From NCBI GenBank assembly GCA_025642065.1, contig JAODUP010000012.1, positions 2,355,001-2,419,000 of the forward strand: 64,000 nt of DNA, given 5' to 3'. The DNA is from Paralvinella palmiformis. Lineage: Eukaryota; Annelida; Polychaeta; Terebellida; Alvinellidae. The notes beneath the pieces are model-generated. The model was not told the origin of the DNA. It saw only the letters and a list, made by a program, of their open reading frames with translations, and searched no databases. This document shows positions 55,421 to 64,000 of this stretch, one piece after another (positions within the stretch are counted from its first letter, which is position 1; the number at the start of each line of letters is the position of its first letter). The position numbers and the translations under genes are program-made.

Positions 55421-56072
55421 ACGTCGATCCTTTGTCGTGATATTTATCTATGATGCATTATTGAAGAAGGCATATTCGCCTATTTTCTCGCCACTTCTGC
55501 GTACATCAACACAGGAGAATGGCAATCTCTTGAAGATGAGTCGAGCGTAACACATATATTAATTGTATCATCTCATTTCGTGAGCTCGTCGTCCGAACTT
55601 TGTGTCAGCAATATTACACTCAGTTTGGAAGGCATAACAAAGACAACGACAGAGTCTTGTACTGTTTTGATGCTGATAAACTATTTTGACAAATTCGTTT
55701 TCTAGGAATGTTTTCGGTCCATCCAGTAATTGAATAGGTTTAGACTTCACTATGGAAATCCCCAAGTTGTTTATTGGCAAAGCGCGTGTTGTTTTTATTT
55801 CAATTACCGTCAGGAATGGCGAGTGTTTAGTGCTGTACTTAAAAGACTCATACATGATGTAATGCCTTTACACGACCACGACAAGACGCATACGAACATG
55901 GTCATACATACGTACATGTATATATACCAACAAAGAAAATATATGTTTACATACATGCATGCAAACATAGATACACACACCCTACATTAATTCATACATA
56001 TTATGAATCGATACATACATGTGTACATACGTACGTACGTACGTAAAGCAATGCTTTTACAACCATGAAAAC
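55421..56072. other. Unassigned sequence
   Basis: Contains CATA-rich runs near 55900-56045. The minus-strand frame 55568-55855 has no recognised domain. Confidence 0.35.
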
Positions 56073-56265
56073 GCTCTTATACACTCCAATGACCTAGTGT
56101 CAGAGGAATCACCATGAAACTAGTCACCGGAAATGGCTTTCACTCGCTCAGTGGAAAAGAGTTTTAACTGAAGTCATTTTATTTGTGTGAATGTGTAAGC
56201 TGAGGCTTATGGCGAATAAAAATGTGGAAAGGAAGTGTTTTTCTGATTATGTATCTATTTTTAGT

Positions 56266-56313
<48 letters not shown>

Positions 56314-56451
56314 GCGATAAGCCTCAACTTTACACATTCACACATACAAAATGACTTCAGTTAAACTCTTCCACTGAGAGAGTAAAAGCCATTTCCGGTG
56401 ACTAGTTTCATGGTGATTCCTCTGACACTAGGTCATTGGAGTGTATAAGAG
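56073..56451. mobile_element. Long fold-back element with 140-base inverted arms around (TA)n
   Basis: The left arm 56073-56216 and right arm 56311-56451 are near-perfect reverse complements (CTCTTATACACTCCAATGAC at the outer end, GAGGCTTAT and TTCGC at the inner end). Arm identity is about 90 percent by eye. The 94-base spacer holds a 40-base TA run. There is no coding capacity. It fits a MITE or fold-back transposon; transcripts would form a long double-stranded stem. Confidence 0.85.
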
Positions 56452-56759
56452 AAACGTCACGAAATATCTATCGCTTAATTAATTGTTATTAATTGCTATT
56501 GGAATCAGCTGATAAGTGAACGTGTCGGAATAATACTGCGCCTTTAAGGAGGAAATAGTTGAAAACAGCAAGGATATTATTAACTAAATATGTAGGAACG
56601 AGGATGTTAAATTTGGTAAGATAAATGAAGTATTTTGAAATATCTATTTTGTGTCCACTTACTCTTTTTACAGACAAAATAATATGACAAATTATTTATG
56701 TACTGGTATATGGTAATGATAACGATATTTTGTTTATATATCACCACATTTAATTGTAC
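56452..56759. other. Unassigned sequence
   Basis: Nothing recognised. Confidence 0.4.
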
Positions 56760-57000
56760 TTTATTATTATTATTAGTAGTAGTAGTAGTAGTATTTATCC
56801 CTGACTCAGACCTGTTTCAATCCACAACACACCTCGACTCCCAAGGGAGATACAACGCATGATGTCATTATAGGCGCATAGCATTACTGAGAGGCACAGC
56901 CGTCACGTCCTGTCAGGTTCTCATTTCTGACTGAGTGAACCAGTCGTCAAATATATCATTACAGCTCCGGCGGAGACTCGAACCCGCAACAGTATCAAGA
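56760..57000 (-). mobile_element. tRNA-derived SINE, family B, copy 2
   Basis: On the minus strand the head carries a good box B (GCGGGTTCGAGTCTCCGCC). The body includes ACCTGACAGGACGTGACGGC and CTCCCTTGGGAGTCGAG, as in the copy at 44.6-44.8 kb. An ATT/AGT trinucleotide tail sits at 56762-56795. Confidence 0.7.
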
Positions 57001-57354
57001 ATTATTTCAGTAACTAATATATAGTTAGAACAATGAGATAAGAGTTACTAAACATATACGGAACACACGACAAGGCTACGATAAAGGGACAAATAGATCT
57101 TAGTCAGTGTGACTATTATCGTGATAAATATAACTGACTGTAAATGTGACCGTGTCGGACAGAAGCCGCGATGAGACGAACGTATATAAGGAATTTGTGT
57201 CAATATGGAATAAGTGTCAAGAAAGGAATATTTCCATGTCATTAGTTGATTTCAGTTTGCGAAAATTCGTTCACTATTTCCAACTGTTGTTTGGCTTATG
57301 GATCATTCGAGAATTCATGGAGTCACTTCTTCAAGTCTCACACCCACAACGCAC
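57001..57354. other. Unassigned sequence
   Basis: Open frames here run into the adjoining CA array. No gene is supported. Confidence 0.35.
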
Positions 57355-57381
57355 AACGCGCGCGCGCGCACACACACACAT

Positions 57382-57413
<32 letters not shown>
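57355..57413. repeat. (GC)(CA)n(TA)n compound array
   Basis: A short GC run, CA with one ATA interruption, and a TA run. Confidence 0.9.
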
Positions 57414-57696
57414 TGTAATTATTATCATATACCAAAAGAAGACCTTGCAATACAGTGATCTTGTTTATCGATTACTCTTCCCTTGTAAGTCAATGTGTTC
57501 ATTACTCCTCTGGTTGTCTGGGAATTCCAAACTGTTCTAGTTTTATTATTCTCATAAGGGATTTCTCCGATTGTTCCCCAAAGCCGGTTTTGTTAAATCG
57601 TAAAATTTCTTCTTATTTTAATTATCCCAAAAAACCAAAACCCCAAAAGGGAAATAAACAAAAAAGGGAGGACATTAAGTAGAAGAAGATGATGGA

Positions 57697-57847
57697 TAGT
57701 GAAGAAACGTCCAGAGTTTGAATTCACGGTTCGAGATTCTCTGTGCCTGTGCCTTATTATACACAAACCCCCCCCCCCAAAAAAAAAAAAAAAAACCCCA
57801 AAAAAAAGAGAGAGAGAGAGAGAGAGAGACACACACACACACACAAG

Positions 57848-57884
<37 letters not shown>

Positions 57885-58030
57885 TATTCCCCACAGGCTG
57901 ATGAGTAGTCCGGACATATATATAGGTTTATGTATGTTTTGATGTGTGTAGGTGTAGATCTTTGTATATTTAGTTTTTTTGGTGTATTTATGTATAGATT
58001 TATGGAGGTGTATTATTTAAAGGCTGTTTA
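57697..58030 (-). repeat. R1-family pieces split by a C8-A17-GA-CA compound array
   Basis: AACGTCCAGAGTTTGAATTC and GGTTCGAGATTCTCTGTGCC (57700-57765) match, in reverse, the extra module of the solo R1 copy. After an array of C, A, (GA)n and (CA)n (57770-57884) the sequence resumes with CACAGGCTGATGAGTAG and a TTTATGGAGGT block, matching R1 in reverse. The microsatellite therefore lies inside the repeat. Confidence 0.65.
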
Positions 58031-58314
58031 GGTGCCGATGTTCTACGCCAGTGCCACCATGTATATGTTTCCTGAAACACACACTCTCTCTTTTTTCTGT
58101 GTGTGTGTTTATGCGGTGCGAAACAGAGAGAGGGGAGAGGAAGTGCGTGTGTGAGTGTTAGTGTGTGTGTAGGTGTGTGTATGTGTGAACGGGACAAAGC
58201 CTTTCCTCCTCGTTCTACCCGGAGCAATCGTTCCCAGGCCGTGTGTAACTAGTAAACAGTTTCGAAGGTGCTTCTATTAACGAACAAGAAGTCTGCCGGG
58301 TAGTTATTTTCGTC
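58031..58314. other. Unassigned sequence with a GT-rich stretch
   Basis: GT-rich runs lie at 58095-58115 and 58143-58190. No gene is supported. Confidence 0.35.
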
Positions 58315-58701
58315 CTATAGTTGACCGAGAGTAGGGCTCGTGTTGACGATCAGCAAACACCGGACATCAGCTGACGAGAGATAGACGGCGATATTGGTGA
58401 CTCTGCTAACACGACTAGTTTCTATCACACGCTGACTTCTGTGGACATGGCATAGACCGTCTGTGGGGTGGGTCTTGGACAGCTCAGGTCTCCTCGGCAT
58501 ATAGCCCGAACGACGGCGACACGAAGTAAGCGCAATAATCGTGGCCATGAAGTATGCACCAGCCTGGCTTTGATGGTTTTCACTTTGGGAATAATATGTC
58601 ATGAATGTGAATGTTGCTGACCGTTTCAATATTTTATGTATGTCGGATGATGTTAGGTTAGCAGCATCTCGGAGACCCAGAGACCAATATCTCAGAGTCA
58701 C
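58315..58701 (-). CDS. Unrecognised 128-codon open frame (weak)
   Basis: This is the longest frame in the window that is not explained by a simple repeat, a transposon or another gene. It starts MTLRYWSLGLRDAANLTSSD and ends NTSPTLGQL. The composition is rich in Ser, Thr and Arg with no clear hydrophobic segment or motif. The stretch is GC-balanced. With no paralogue, splice context or recognised domain it may be a chance frame. Confidence 0.15.
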   Translation of the reverse strand: MTLRYWSLGLRDAANLTSSDIHKILKRSATFTFMTYYSQSENHQSQAGAYFMATIIALTSCRRRSGYMPRRPELSKTHPTDGLCHVHRSQRVIETSRVSRVTNIAVYLSSADVRCLLIVNTSPTLGQL

Positions 58702-58790
58702 TACTGAATGTAAATGTGAAGAGTGGAGTCATGTAATATGGTGTGATTGAAAACCATAAACAACACGTAGACAGAGACACAGGTAGGTAC

Positions 58791-58796
<6 letters not shown>

Positions 58797-58836
<40 letters not shown>

Positions 58837-58853
58837 ATATATATATATTTATA
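58797..58853. repeat. (TA)n
   Basis: TA run with a TTTTATA interruption. Confidence 0.9.
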
Positions 58854-58871
58854 AATAGAAGTCTTAGTATA

Positions 58872-59058
58872 TGCTACGCGTCTCTAGGTGCAACTCTTAG
58901 GGTGATTAGCCACATACCTCTATTATCTGGGTTCAATTCCTATCAAGGATATGTCCGAAGGGTATTCTACCTTTCATTGACCTCATTACCTTTGGAAGCC
59001 TCCTGACCTATTTATCCTATTATGTGCACAAATATGTGCCATAAAACAGCAAATAAAA
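58872..59058 (+). mobile_element. tRNA-derived SINE, family A, diverged copy
   Basis: Box B-like GGGTTCAATTCC lies near 58928. The body then follows family A order: GTCCGAAGGGTATTCTACC, CTCATTACCTTTGGAAGCC, CCTATTTATCC, GTGCACA and TGCCATAAAACAGC. It parallels the SINE at 43625-43800. Confidence 0.7.
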
Positions 59059-59889
59059 TTTCATTTATTTACTGTCTTTCGCGGATCATATAATAACTGG
59101 TTTGATTGGTGCCGTTATACAATTCCAGTGACTCATTCATGCATATATGCGGGCCAGTAAACACACACATACACGTACACAAATACCCTACACACACAGG
59201 AATTCGAATACACAAATGGACAGAGGAAACAATAAGCCTAGCGTAGATGCCGCACTGTATTATAAAGAATGCCCTACAGTATTTATTGTTATATTCCTCT
59301 TGTTAGACATCTTGAATCTTTTGTTAGTGTCAGAAGTCCTCACACGCCTCATACGTGCCTATTGTTATTGTGACACTTCCACCTGAAATCCGTCAATAAA
59401 ACGTCTACGAAATACTTATTTAGTGCCTCAATACAGCCAGATGTAGCCTGGATGTCGAAAATATGTTTCCCGTCACAAGAACTGAAGTTTACTGCCTCAA
59501 GGAAAACTGTCTAACTGTCACATAATTTAATCTTCGTCGGAAGTTATTAAATTATATTAGAATCCCCTAAAAGCAACCTACAAGTTGCACTGATTGCTAG
59601 CTACCGGTGTCAGACTAAGACAACAAGGATCCAGAACAGTTTATCAGATTACTTACCTGCAGGCACACTGATCACTTCACGCCGCCGAAGGTCAGTGATA
59701 GACCGGTTGATGCGCTAAAATCGATTGCTCTCTAATGCAATCTATCGTCTCTCGGGGTTGTCTTTCTGTGTTGGATATTTCATCCATCAATAAAAGGTTT
59801 CCTTCTAATCACCTCATTGGAGTGTAGCCCTCGGTCAGGTGTACTGGGTCAGACCAGTGGCGGGGCTAGACACAAACTTAGTCACCACT
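59059..59889. other. Unassigned sequence
   Basis: A 55-codon frame from an ATG at about 59218 contains one hydrophobic segment (TVFIVIFLLLDILNLLLVSE) but has no paralogue or motif. No gene is supported. Confidence 0.3.
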
Positions 59890-60118
59890 CACCACCACTC
59901 ACTCACTCACTCACTCACTCACTCACTCACTCACTCACTCACTCACTCACCACTCACTCACTCACTCACTCACCACTCACTCACTCACCCACTCACTCAC
60001 CACTCACTCACTCACTCACTCACTCACTCACTCACTCACTCACTCACTCACTCACTCACTCACTCACTCACTCACACTCACTCACCCCATCAATCAATCA
60101 ATCAATCAATCAATCAAT
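59890..60118. repeat. (CTCA)n and (CAAT)n arrays
   Basis: About 195 bases of CTCA tetramers with a few CCA interruptions, followed by seven CAAT units. CTCA sequence resumes at 60131-60178. The two long frames here are Thr-His-Ser-Leu artefacts. Confidence 0.95.
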
Positions 60119-60270
60119 TAATAACCTTTTCTCACTCACTCACTCACTCATTCACTCAGTAACTCACTCACTCATCCACACAAGGGAACGTGTAATAATT
60201 GTCTCCAATATAACCTAGTTAAGACCTATTTAACGCCGACCGAATTCTTCCCATCATATTTTAATAAACG

Positions 60271-60287
60271 TATTTCTCTGTCTTCAG
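60271..60287 (+). other. Predicted 3' splice acceptor of membrane-protein copy 3
   Basis: TATTTCTCTGTCTTCAG ends at 60287, 49 bases upstream of the ATG. It is the strongest of the three acceptor-like tracts. Confidence 0.65.
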
Positions 60288-60336
60288 ACGACATATACGC
60301 ACATGTACGCAGAGATAGAGGGATACCAGTGATAAG

Positions 60337-60618
60337 ATGTCACTCCAGGATACACCGAACATGCTCTCCTCATTACAACCATCAGTCGATCAACTCGAGT
60401 CACCTTCAGGCGGCTTCACTCTATCAGTCGGCCTGATCACGTTGCTGGTTCTCGGAATATTGTGCGCCATTTTGGGAGTTATTTATGGATATATTTACTT
60501 CATAAAGATTAATCCGAAGTCGAACAGGACAAGAAAATATGTCGAACAGCAAACTCAAGACGACGATCAAGGTAACCCCGGAACCTCGACGCATCTATTT
60601 CTGTTCAGGAAGTCGTGA
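60337..60618 (+). CDS. Small single-pass membrane protein, copy 3, intact
   Basis: A 93-residue open frame with three regions. Residues 1-27 are a Ser/Pro/Gln-rich tail (ending SPSGGF). Residues about 32-56 are a transmembrane helix (GLITLLVLGILCAILGVIYG) with small-residue spacing that could favour helix packing and one Cys at 43. Residues 57-93 are a basic stretch (KINPKSNRTRKY), an acidic QTQDDDQ patch and the conserved end GTSTHLFLFRKS. There is no cleavable signal peptide pattern. The positive-inside rule puts the C-terminus in the cytoplasm. The ATG is chosen because it lies just after an acceptor-like tract and the paralogues start at a comparable place. Real coding status is supported by the two paralogues, whose differences are mostly synonymous. 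I do not recognise the family, and function is unknown. Confidence 0.75.
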   Translation: MSLQDTPNMLSSLQPSVDQLESPSGGFTLSVGLITLLVLGILCAILGVIYGYIYFIKINPKSNRTRKYVEQQTQDDDQGNPGTSTHLFLFRKS

Positions 60619-60890
60619 AAGCAACGAGAACAAAATCTTCACCAACGGGAAGAAAGTCGTGATCAGCGAGAACAAAGTCGTGAAAGCAACGAGAACAAAA
60701 TCTTCACCAACGGGTAGAAAGTCGTGAAAGCAACGAGAACAAAGTCTTGATGAATGGGAAGAAAGTTTTCATGAGTGGGAAGAAGGTCTTCATTAGTGGG
60801 AAGAAAGTCTTCATTAGTGGAAGGACAGTCTTGATCAACGAGAAGAAAGTCGTGATCAATGGGAAGAAAGTCTTGATGAAAGATTGGTAC
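60612..60890 (+). repeat. 21-23-bp minisatellite starting at the copy 3 stop codon
   Basis: About 13 units start at GTC positions 60612, 60635, 60656, 60677, 60700, 60721, 60744, 60765, 60786, 60807, 60828, 60849 and 60870. They are 21 bases apart except for three 23-base steps. The first unit overlaps the last codons of the gene (AAGTCGTGA). Later units read GGGAAGAAAGTCTTCATTAG. The array is therefore in the likely 3' UTR and may have grown from the gene's own end. Confidence 0.85.
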
Positions 60891-61218
60891 TTATTTGGCA
60901 AACTGGACATCTTGACCTTTGACATTTCTACAGCGTCAGTCATTATACTTGATCTCTGAACGATCATTAATCATGGCCGTATCCGGTTTAGATGTAATTT
61001 AGTTCAAGGTGAGAAGCGAGCACCTGTTAAATGGCAACGGAATTATCAATCTGCGAAGGAAAGTGATAAAGTGTATAAATGTTAAATGCGTCTTTTATAT
61101 TTGTGTCCAGTATTATTCAGAAGTTATAACATATGACTTAAAATATAAAGACAAAAAAAGGTGGAGATGTGGCTAGTTATTGTCGATTATTTTGTAAACA
61201 AAAGTATATATTGCCAGT

Positions 61219-61223
<5 letters not shown>
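60891..61223. other. Unassigned sequence 3' of copy 3
   Basis: AATAAA-like signals are too common in this AT-rich DNA to assign a polyadenylation site. Confidence 0.35.
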
Positions 61224-61293
<70 letters not shown>

Positions 61294-61341
61294 GCGTGCG
61301 CGTTGGTGTGTGTGTGTGTTGTGTGTGTGTGTGTGCGTGTG
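61224..61341. repeat. (TA)n-(TG)n compound array
   Basis: About 32 bases of TA are followed by TG with GC and TTG interruptions. Confidence 0.95.
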
Positions 61342-61344
61342 TTA

Positions 61345-61465
61345 GCAGTATGAGATGAGGCACTGGCACATAGAATCACGATTCGTGAATAAAGTGGACT
61401 GAATATAGAGCACGACCTTTGAGTCGAGATGTTTATAATATCTCACCAGCGTCGACGCGATAAAG
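61345..61465 (+). repeat. Diverged R1-associated module
   Basis: GAGGCACTGGCACATAGAAT, ATTCGTGAAT, GGACTGAATATAGAG and AATATCTCACCAG parallel the extra module of the solo R1 copy (19.91-20.02 kb), again directly after a TG array. Confidence 0.55.
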
Positions 61466-61643
61466 TGTGAACATTGACTTGTTTAAATAATTACTCACCG
61501 AATGACTTAAAATAAAATGAAATACGTTCAGTGATGTCAACAAGAGTGTGTTTTGTTAATATCATATGCACTTTCTTCTATCCTTAAGTCTGTAATTATC
61601 TTTCGGGAAATGCACTATGGATTTCCTTTGCTAAGAAGATTCT

Positions 61644-61648
<5 letters not shown>

Positions 61649-61679
<31 letters not shown>

Positions 61680-61870
61680 GCCGAAATAGTAGTTTTTTAC
61701 ATGGCTGGCAAACTAAAATGAGGGAGACGCATATGGTCGATAATTTATAGCTTCCCCATGGAGACTAATTCTAAATAAATTTGGAATTTAGAATATATAC
61801 CTGACTGGAAGAAAAACACCTCCTACTATAGAGCCACGGCCGAGACGCGAACCTGCGACATCCCGCACAG
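61649..61870 (-). mobile_element. SINE family E, minus-strand copy with (AAT)n tail
   Basis: The tail lies at 61649-61679. Reading the minus strand, the body CATATGCGTCTCCCTCATTT and CCAGCCATGTAAAAAACT match the family E copy at 42.87-42.92 kb. At the 5' end, CGCAGGTTCGCGTCTCGGCC is a box B-like tRNA segment. Confidence 0.65.
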
Positions 61871-62030
61871 AATGTTACTACTATAAAACAGTACAACAAA
61901 TATCTGTAATAATTATGTGACTACTCTAGATTTAGATATGCCTACATATAATTACATATAAACTCTTAATTAGCATCGTATTCAGGATTTTGGGAATAAT
62001 TTCGCTCAGATTGACTAAATCCCATTTACA

Positions 62031-62032
<2 letters not shown>
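61871..62032. other. Unassigned sequence
   Basis: No feature recognised. Confidence 0.35.
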
Positions 62033-62083
<51 letters not shown>

Positions 62084-62101
62084 ATATATATATATATATA
62101 A
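62033..62101. repeat. (TA)n microsatellite
   Basis: About 68 bases of TA with one TTTTA interruption. Confidence 0.95.
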
Positions 62102-63060
62102 ACACATTCTTGATTTATATTAAGTATTAGTCACATGTATCTTGTGACAAAGCAAAATACAACAACATGATCGATGAATAGAATAATAATATTAAAAAAA
62201 ATTAAATCTTGTCGAGAACATTTAAAATAAAAACGATGTCATTAACCTTCGTACAACAATTTGGTTCCACAAACTCATCAACCGGATGGCTCATTAGTAG
62301 AAGTGTCCTGCGTGTTTACAATGGATACCTTTGACCTTTTCCCAAATTCTTGCGTGAAACAATTGGATAGAAAACCTTAAACGTTATCTCTGTAGTTGAC
62401 TCTATGCTTATATTGTTTGTCTCAAGGGAAGTACCAGCTGTTACAATTAGACCAGTTACACAAATAGTTCATATTCATTTGCATTAAAGCAGTTTTCTAA
62501 AATTCGTGAAAATATGTTTATGTTAACGTATCTGACAACGATATAATGAACCTGGTAGTGTCACTGGTCTTTCTGGACACACTGCTGCAGTTATGATAGA
62601 ATTGATCGTGACACGTCTTTTTTCCTGATTAAAAGGTACATTTTATTTGTCAGATAACGTGTTTGACAAGTTTTGATCCCTTAATGCCCTTTTCATGCTC
62701 AACATCTATCCACGTCTACTCTCAATCGTTACCATCTCGGATATTAACTCCCCTTCTGGCGAAATTGGGATATTGTATTGATGATATTTGACAATCGATG
62801 ACTGAACCATTTTTATAAATCAAACATTATCCATCTTGTTCACACCAAAAAAGCATCAATGTTGCGCATCGGTAAATGTTTACCGATTTCTGGTGGGTGA
62901 TCAAAATGAATCTATGGCGATGGTTGGTTTTGACAGGCGTATTAATATGAATAAGTGAACATCGATATGTATAGTTATTTGTGACAAGTTTGATAGACTA
63001 TTTTGATCAATATACAAAATGTACATAGTGTACATCCTTCAACTATATGATAATACAATG
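62102..63060. other. Unassigned AT-rich sequence
   Basis: Nothing recognisable in about 950 bases. Confidence 0.4.
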
Positions 63061-63712
63061 TATGTTTAATAAAACGGTCTTACTAGCAAAAGCGAATTAA
63101 AGGTGCTGTAAAGTGATATCCCAAATAAAATGTCAGTTTTAAACTTTTAAAGAGACGACGCATTGGTAATATCCACCGAAAACATGTTCCACAAGTTGTG
63201 GGGGCTGCATCAGTAAATGTACAATCAGCAAATAATTTGAGTTGAGACACGAGTACCTGCAATACTATTTAAATGCATGACCTGTGTTTTCAAAGTGTGT
63301 TTCTAATGGGCATTTGTTCACACAGATATTCAGGTGCCATGTATAAGTCAATAATAAAATATTGAATGGACACGCTGTTTAACAGGTACCCAAAGTAATT
63401 TTTGAAGAATTGGGGTGATTTGATCATATGTTCCAGTATTTGTCCCTATCCTAGCTGTACTATTCTGGATTCGCTCAAGGTGATTAATTTTATAATCAGA
63501 TATGCCATATAACAGAGAGTTATAATAATCTATATGAGATGTAACAAAGGCATGGACTACAGTTACAAGTGCTTCTTGTGTCAAAGATCCTTTTAAAAAG
63601 TGGATGTTCTTAAGATGGTAGTGGGCAGCACGGCATAGTGATGTGACAGGTTCATGGATATTAAAACATTTGTAAAACACCCCCCCCCCAAATTATTTAC
63701 TGACCCATTGGG
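63061..63712 (-). mobile_element. CR1/L2-like LINE fragment, C-terminal reverse transcriptase and 3' end
   Basis: The minus-strand frame 63348-63680 reads [20 protein letters not shown], then LTQEALVTVVHAFVTSHIDY, YNSLLYGISDYKINHLERIQ, NSTARIGTNTGTYDQITPIL and QKLLWVPVKQR. This is the classic C-terminal RT segment of CR1/Jockey-group elements (compare VHAFVTSRLDYCNSLLYG). Further 3', past frameshifts, are an APEYLCEQM-type and a WNMFSVDITNASSL-type block. The upstream side is cut by a C10 run and a 92-base TA array. This is the youngest-looking LINE piece here. Confidence 0.9.
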
Positions 63713-63716
63713 CAAT

Positions 63717-63719
<3 letters not shown>

Positions 63720-63811
<92 letters not shown>
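63720..63811. repeat. (TA)n microsatellite, 92 bases
   Basis: The longest pure TA array in the window, at the broken 5' side of the LINE fragment. Confidence 0.95.
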
Positions 63812-63815
<4 letters not shown>

Positions 63816-64000
63816 GCTAACTCAAAGTCCACGGTGAATGTTGTTGAGTCACCCTGGTATCCAAGGGTATCGCACCGATCCTAAATGATGAAGAACTCTT
63901 GATATGTTGACTGGTTCTTGTTGATCAGTAATCCGTAGACACGAGTGACAGAAGATTCGCCAAGGGGTCCAGAAATCACATAGAGTTTACTGAAAAGTGA
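63812..64000. other. Unassigned sequence at window edge
   Basis: No feature recognised before the end of the window. Confidence 0.35.

Noticed and set aside
59217..59386. 55-codon frame with a hydrophobic segment between copies 2 and 3
   Set aside because: It shares no motif with the membrane-protein family, has no acceptor-like tract and is short enough to be chance.
59817..60218. 133-codon frame of Thr-His-Ser-Leu repeats
   Set aside because: It is a read-through of the CTCA tetranucleotide array, with no domain, and the frame breaks where the array ends.

Overview
This looks like an AT-rich, intron- and repeat-dominated eukaryotic window, most likely from a lophotrochozoan invertebrate such as a mollusc. 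The evidence for that is the very dense (CA)n, (TA)n, (GATA)n and (CTCA)n microsatellites, several families of tRNA-derived SINEs, CR1/L2-type LINE relics with AP-endonuclease and reverse-transcriptase motifs, and pogo/Tigger transposase relics. There is no bacterial-style gene packing, and no rRNA or functional tRNA is visible. The phylum is an inference from general texture, not from a marker gene.

The only convincing host gene signal is a small paralogous family on the + strand. Three copies lie at about 8.1-8.5 kb, 51.2-51.6 kb and 60.3-60.6 kb. Each is a single coding exon preceded, 49-95 bases upstream of the ATG, by a good pyrimidine-AG 3' splice site. The product is a roughly 93-residue single-pass membrane protein with a Ser/Thr-rich N-terminus, one Gly-rich transmembrane helix with a GYIY exit, a basic Asn/Arg/Lys stretch, an acidic patch and an invariant THL(F/Y)LFRKS end. 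Only the third copy (60337-60618) is open throughout. Copy 1 has a 2-base frame disruption in the transmembrane segment. Copy 2 has an extra TA in the GYIY codons and has lost the shared stop codon. I do not recognise the family.

Layout. 0-8 kb: microsatellites, pieces of a dispersed repeat called R1 here, and a palindromic MITE. 8.1-8.5 kb: membrane-protein copy 1. 9-12 kb: a second copy of that MITE inside TA arrays, and a SINE-like piece. 12.2-14.6 kb: an antisense CR1-like LINE relic whose 3' end is a trinucleotide array. 16-22.1 kb: a palindrome, local duplications, a solo R1 copy and a TTAA-flanked MITE. 23.5-25 kb and 31.2-32.9 kb: two pogo/Tigger relics. 30.3-31.0 kb: a sense-strand LINE endonuclease relic. 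34.2-35.7 kb: a local dispersed duplication. 36.1-39.1 kb: 2.4 tandem copies of a 1.27-kb R1 unit. 39.6-45.6 kb: microsatellites, a 19-bp minisatellite, another LINE relic and several SINEs, one with a perfect 14-bp target-site duplication. 45.7-50.6 kb: comparatively repeat-poor, with possible regulatory sequence. 51.2-51.6 kb: copy 2. 52-60 kb: microsatellites, a long fold-back element and SINEs. 60.3-60.9 kb: copy 3, followed by a 21-23-bp minisatellite that appears to begin within its last codons. 61-64 kb: SINE, (TA)n and a LINE reverse-transcriptase 3' fragment.

Most short open frames in the window read through microsatellites (poly-Tyr-Ile, Cys-Val, Thr-His, Ser-Leu) and are not genes. 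All coordinates of repeats were judged by eye and may be off by several bases.
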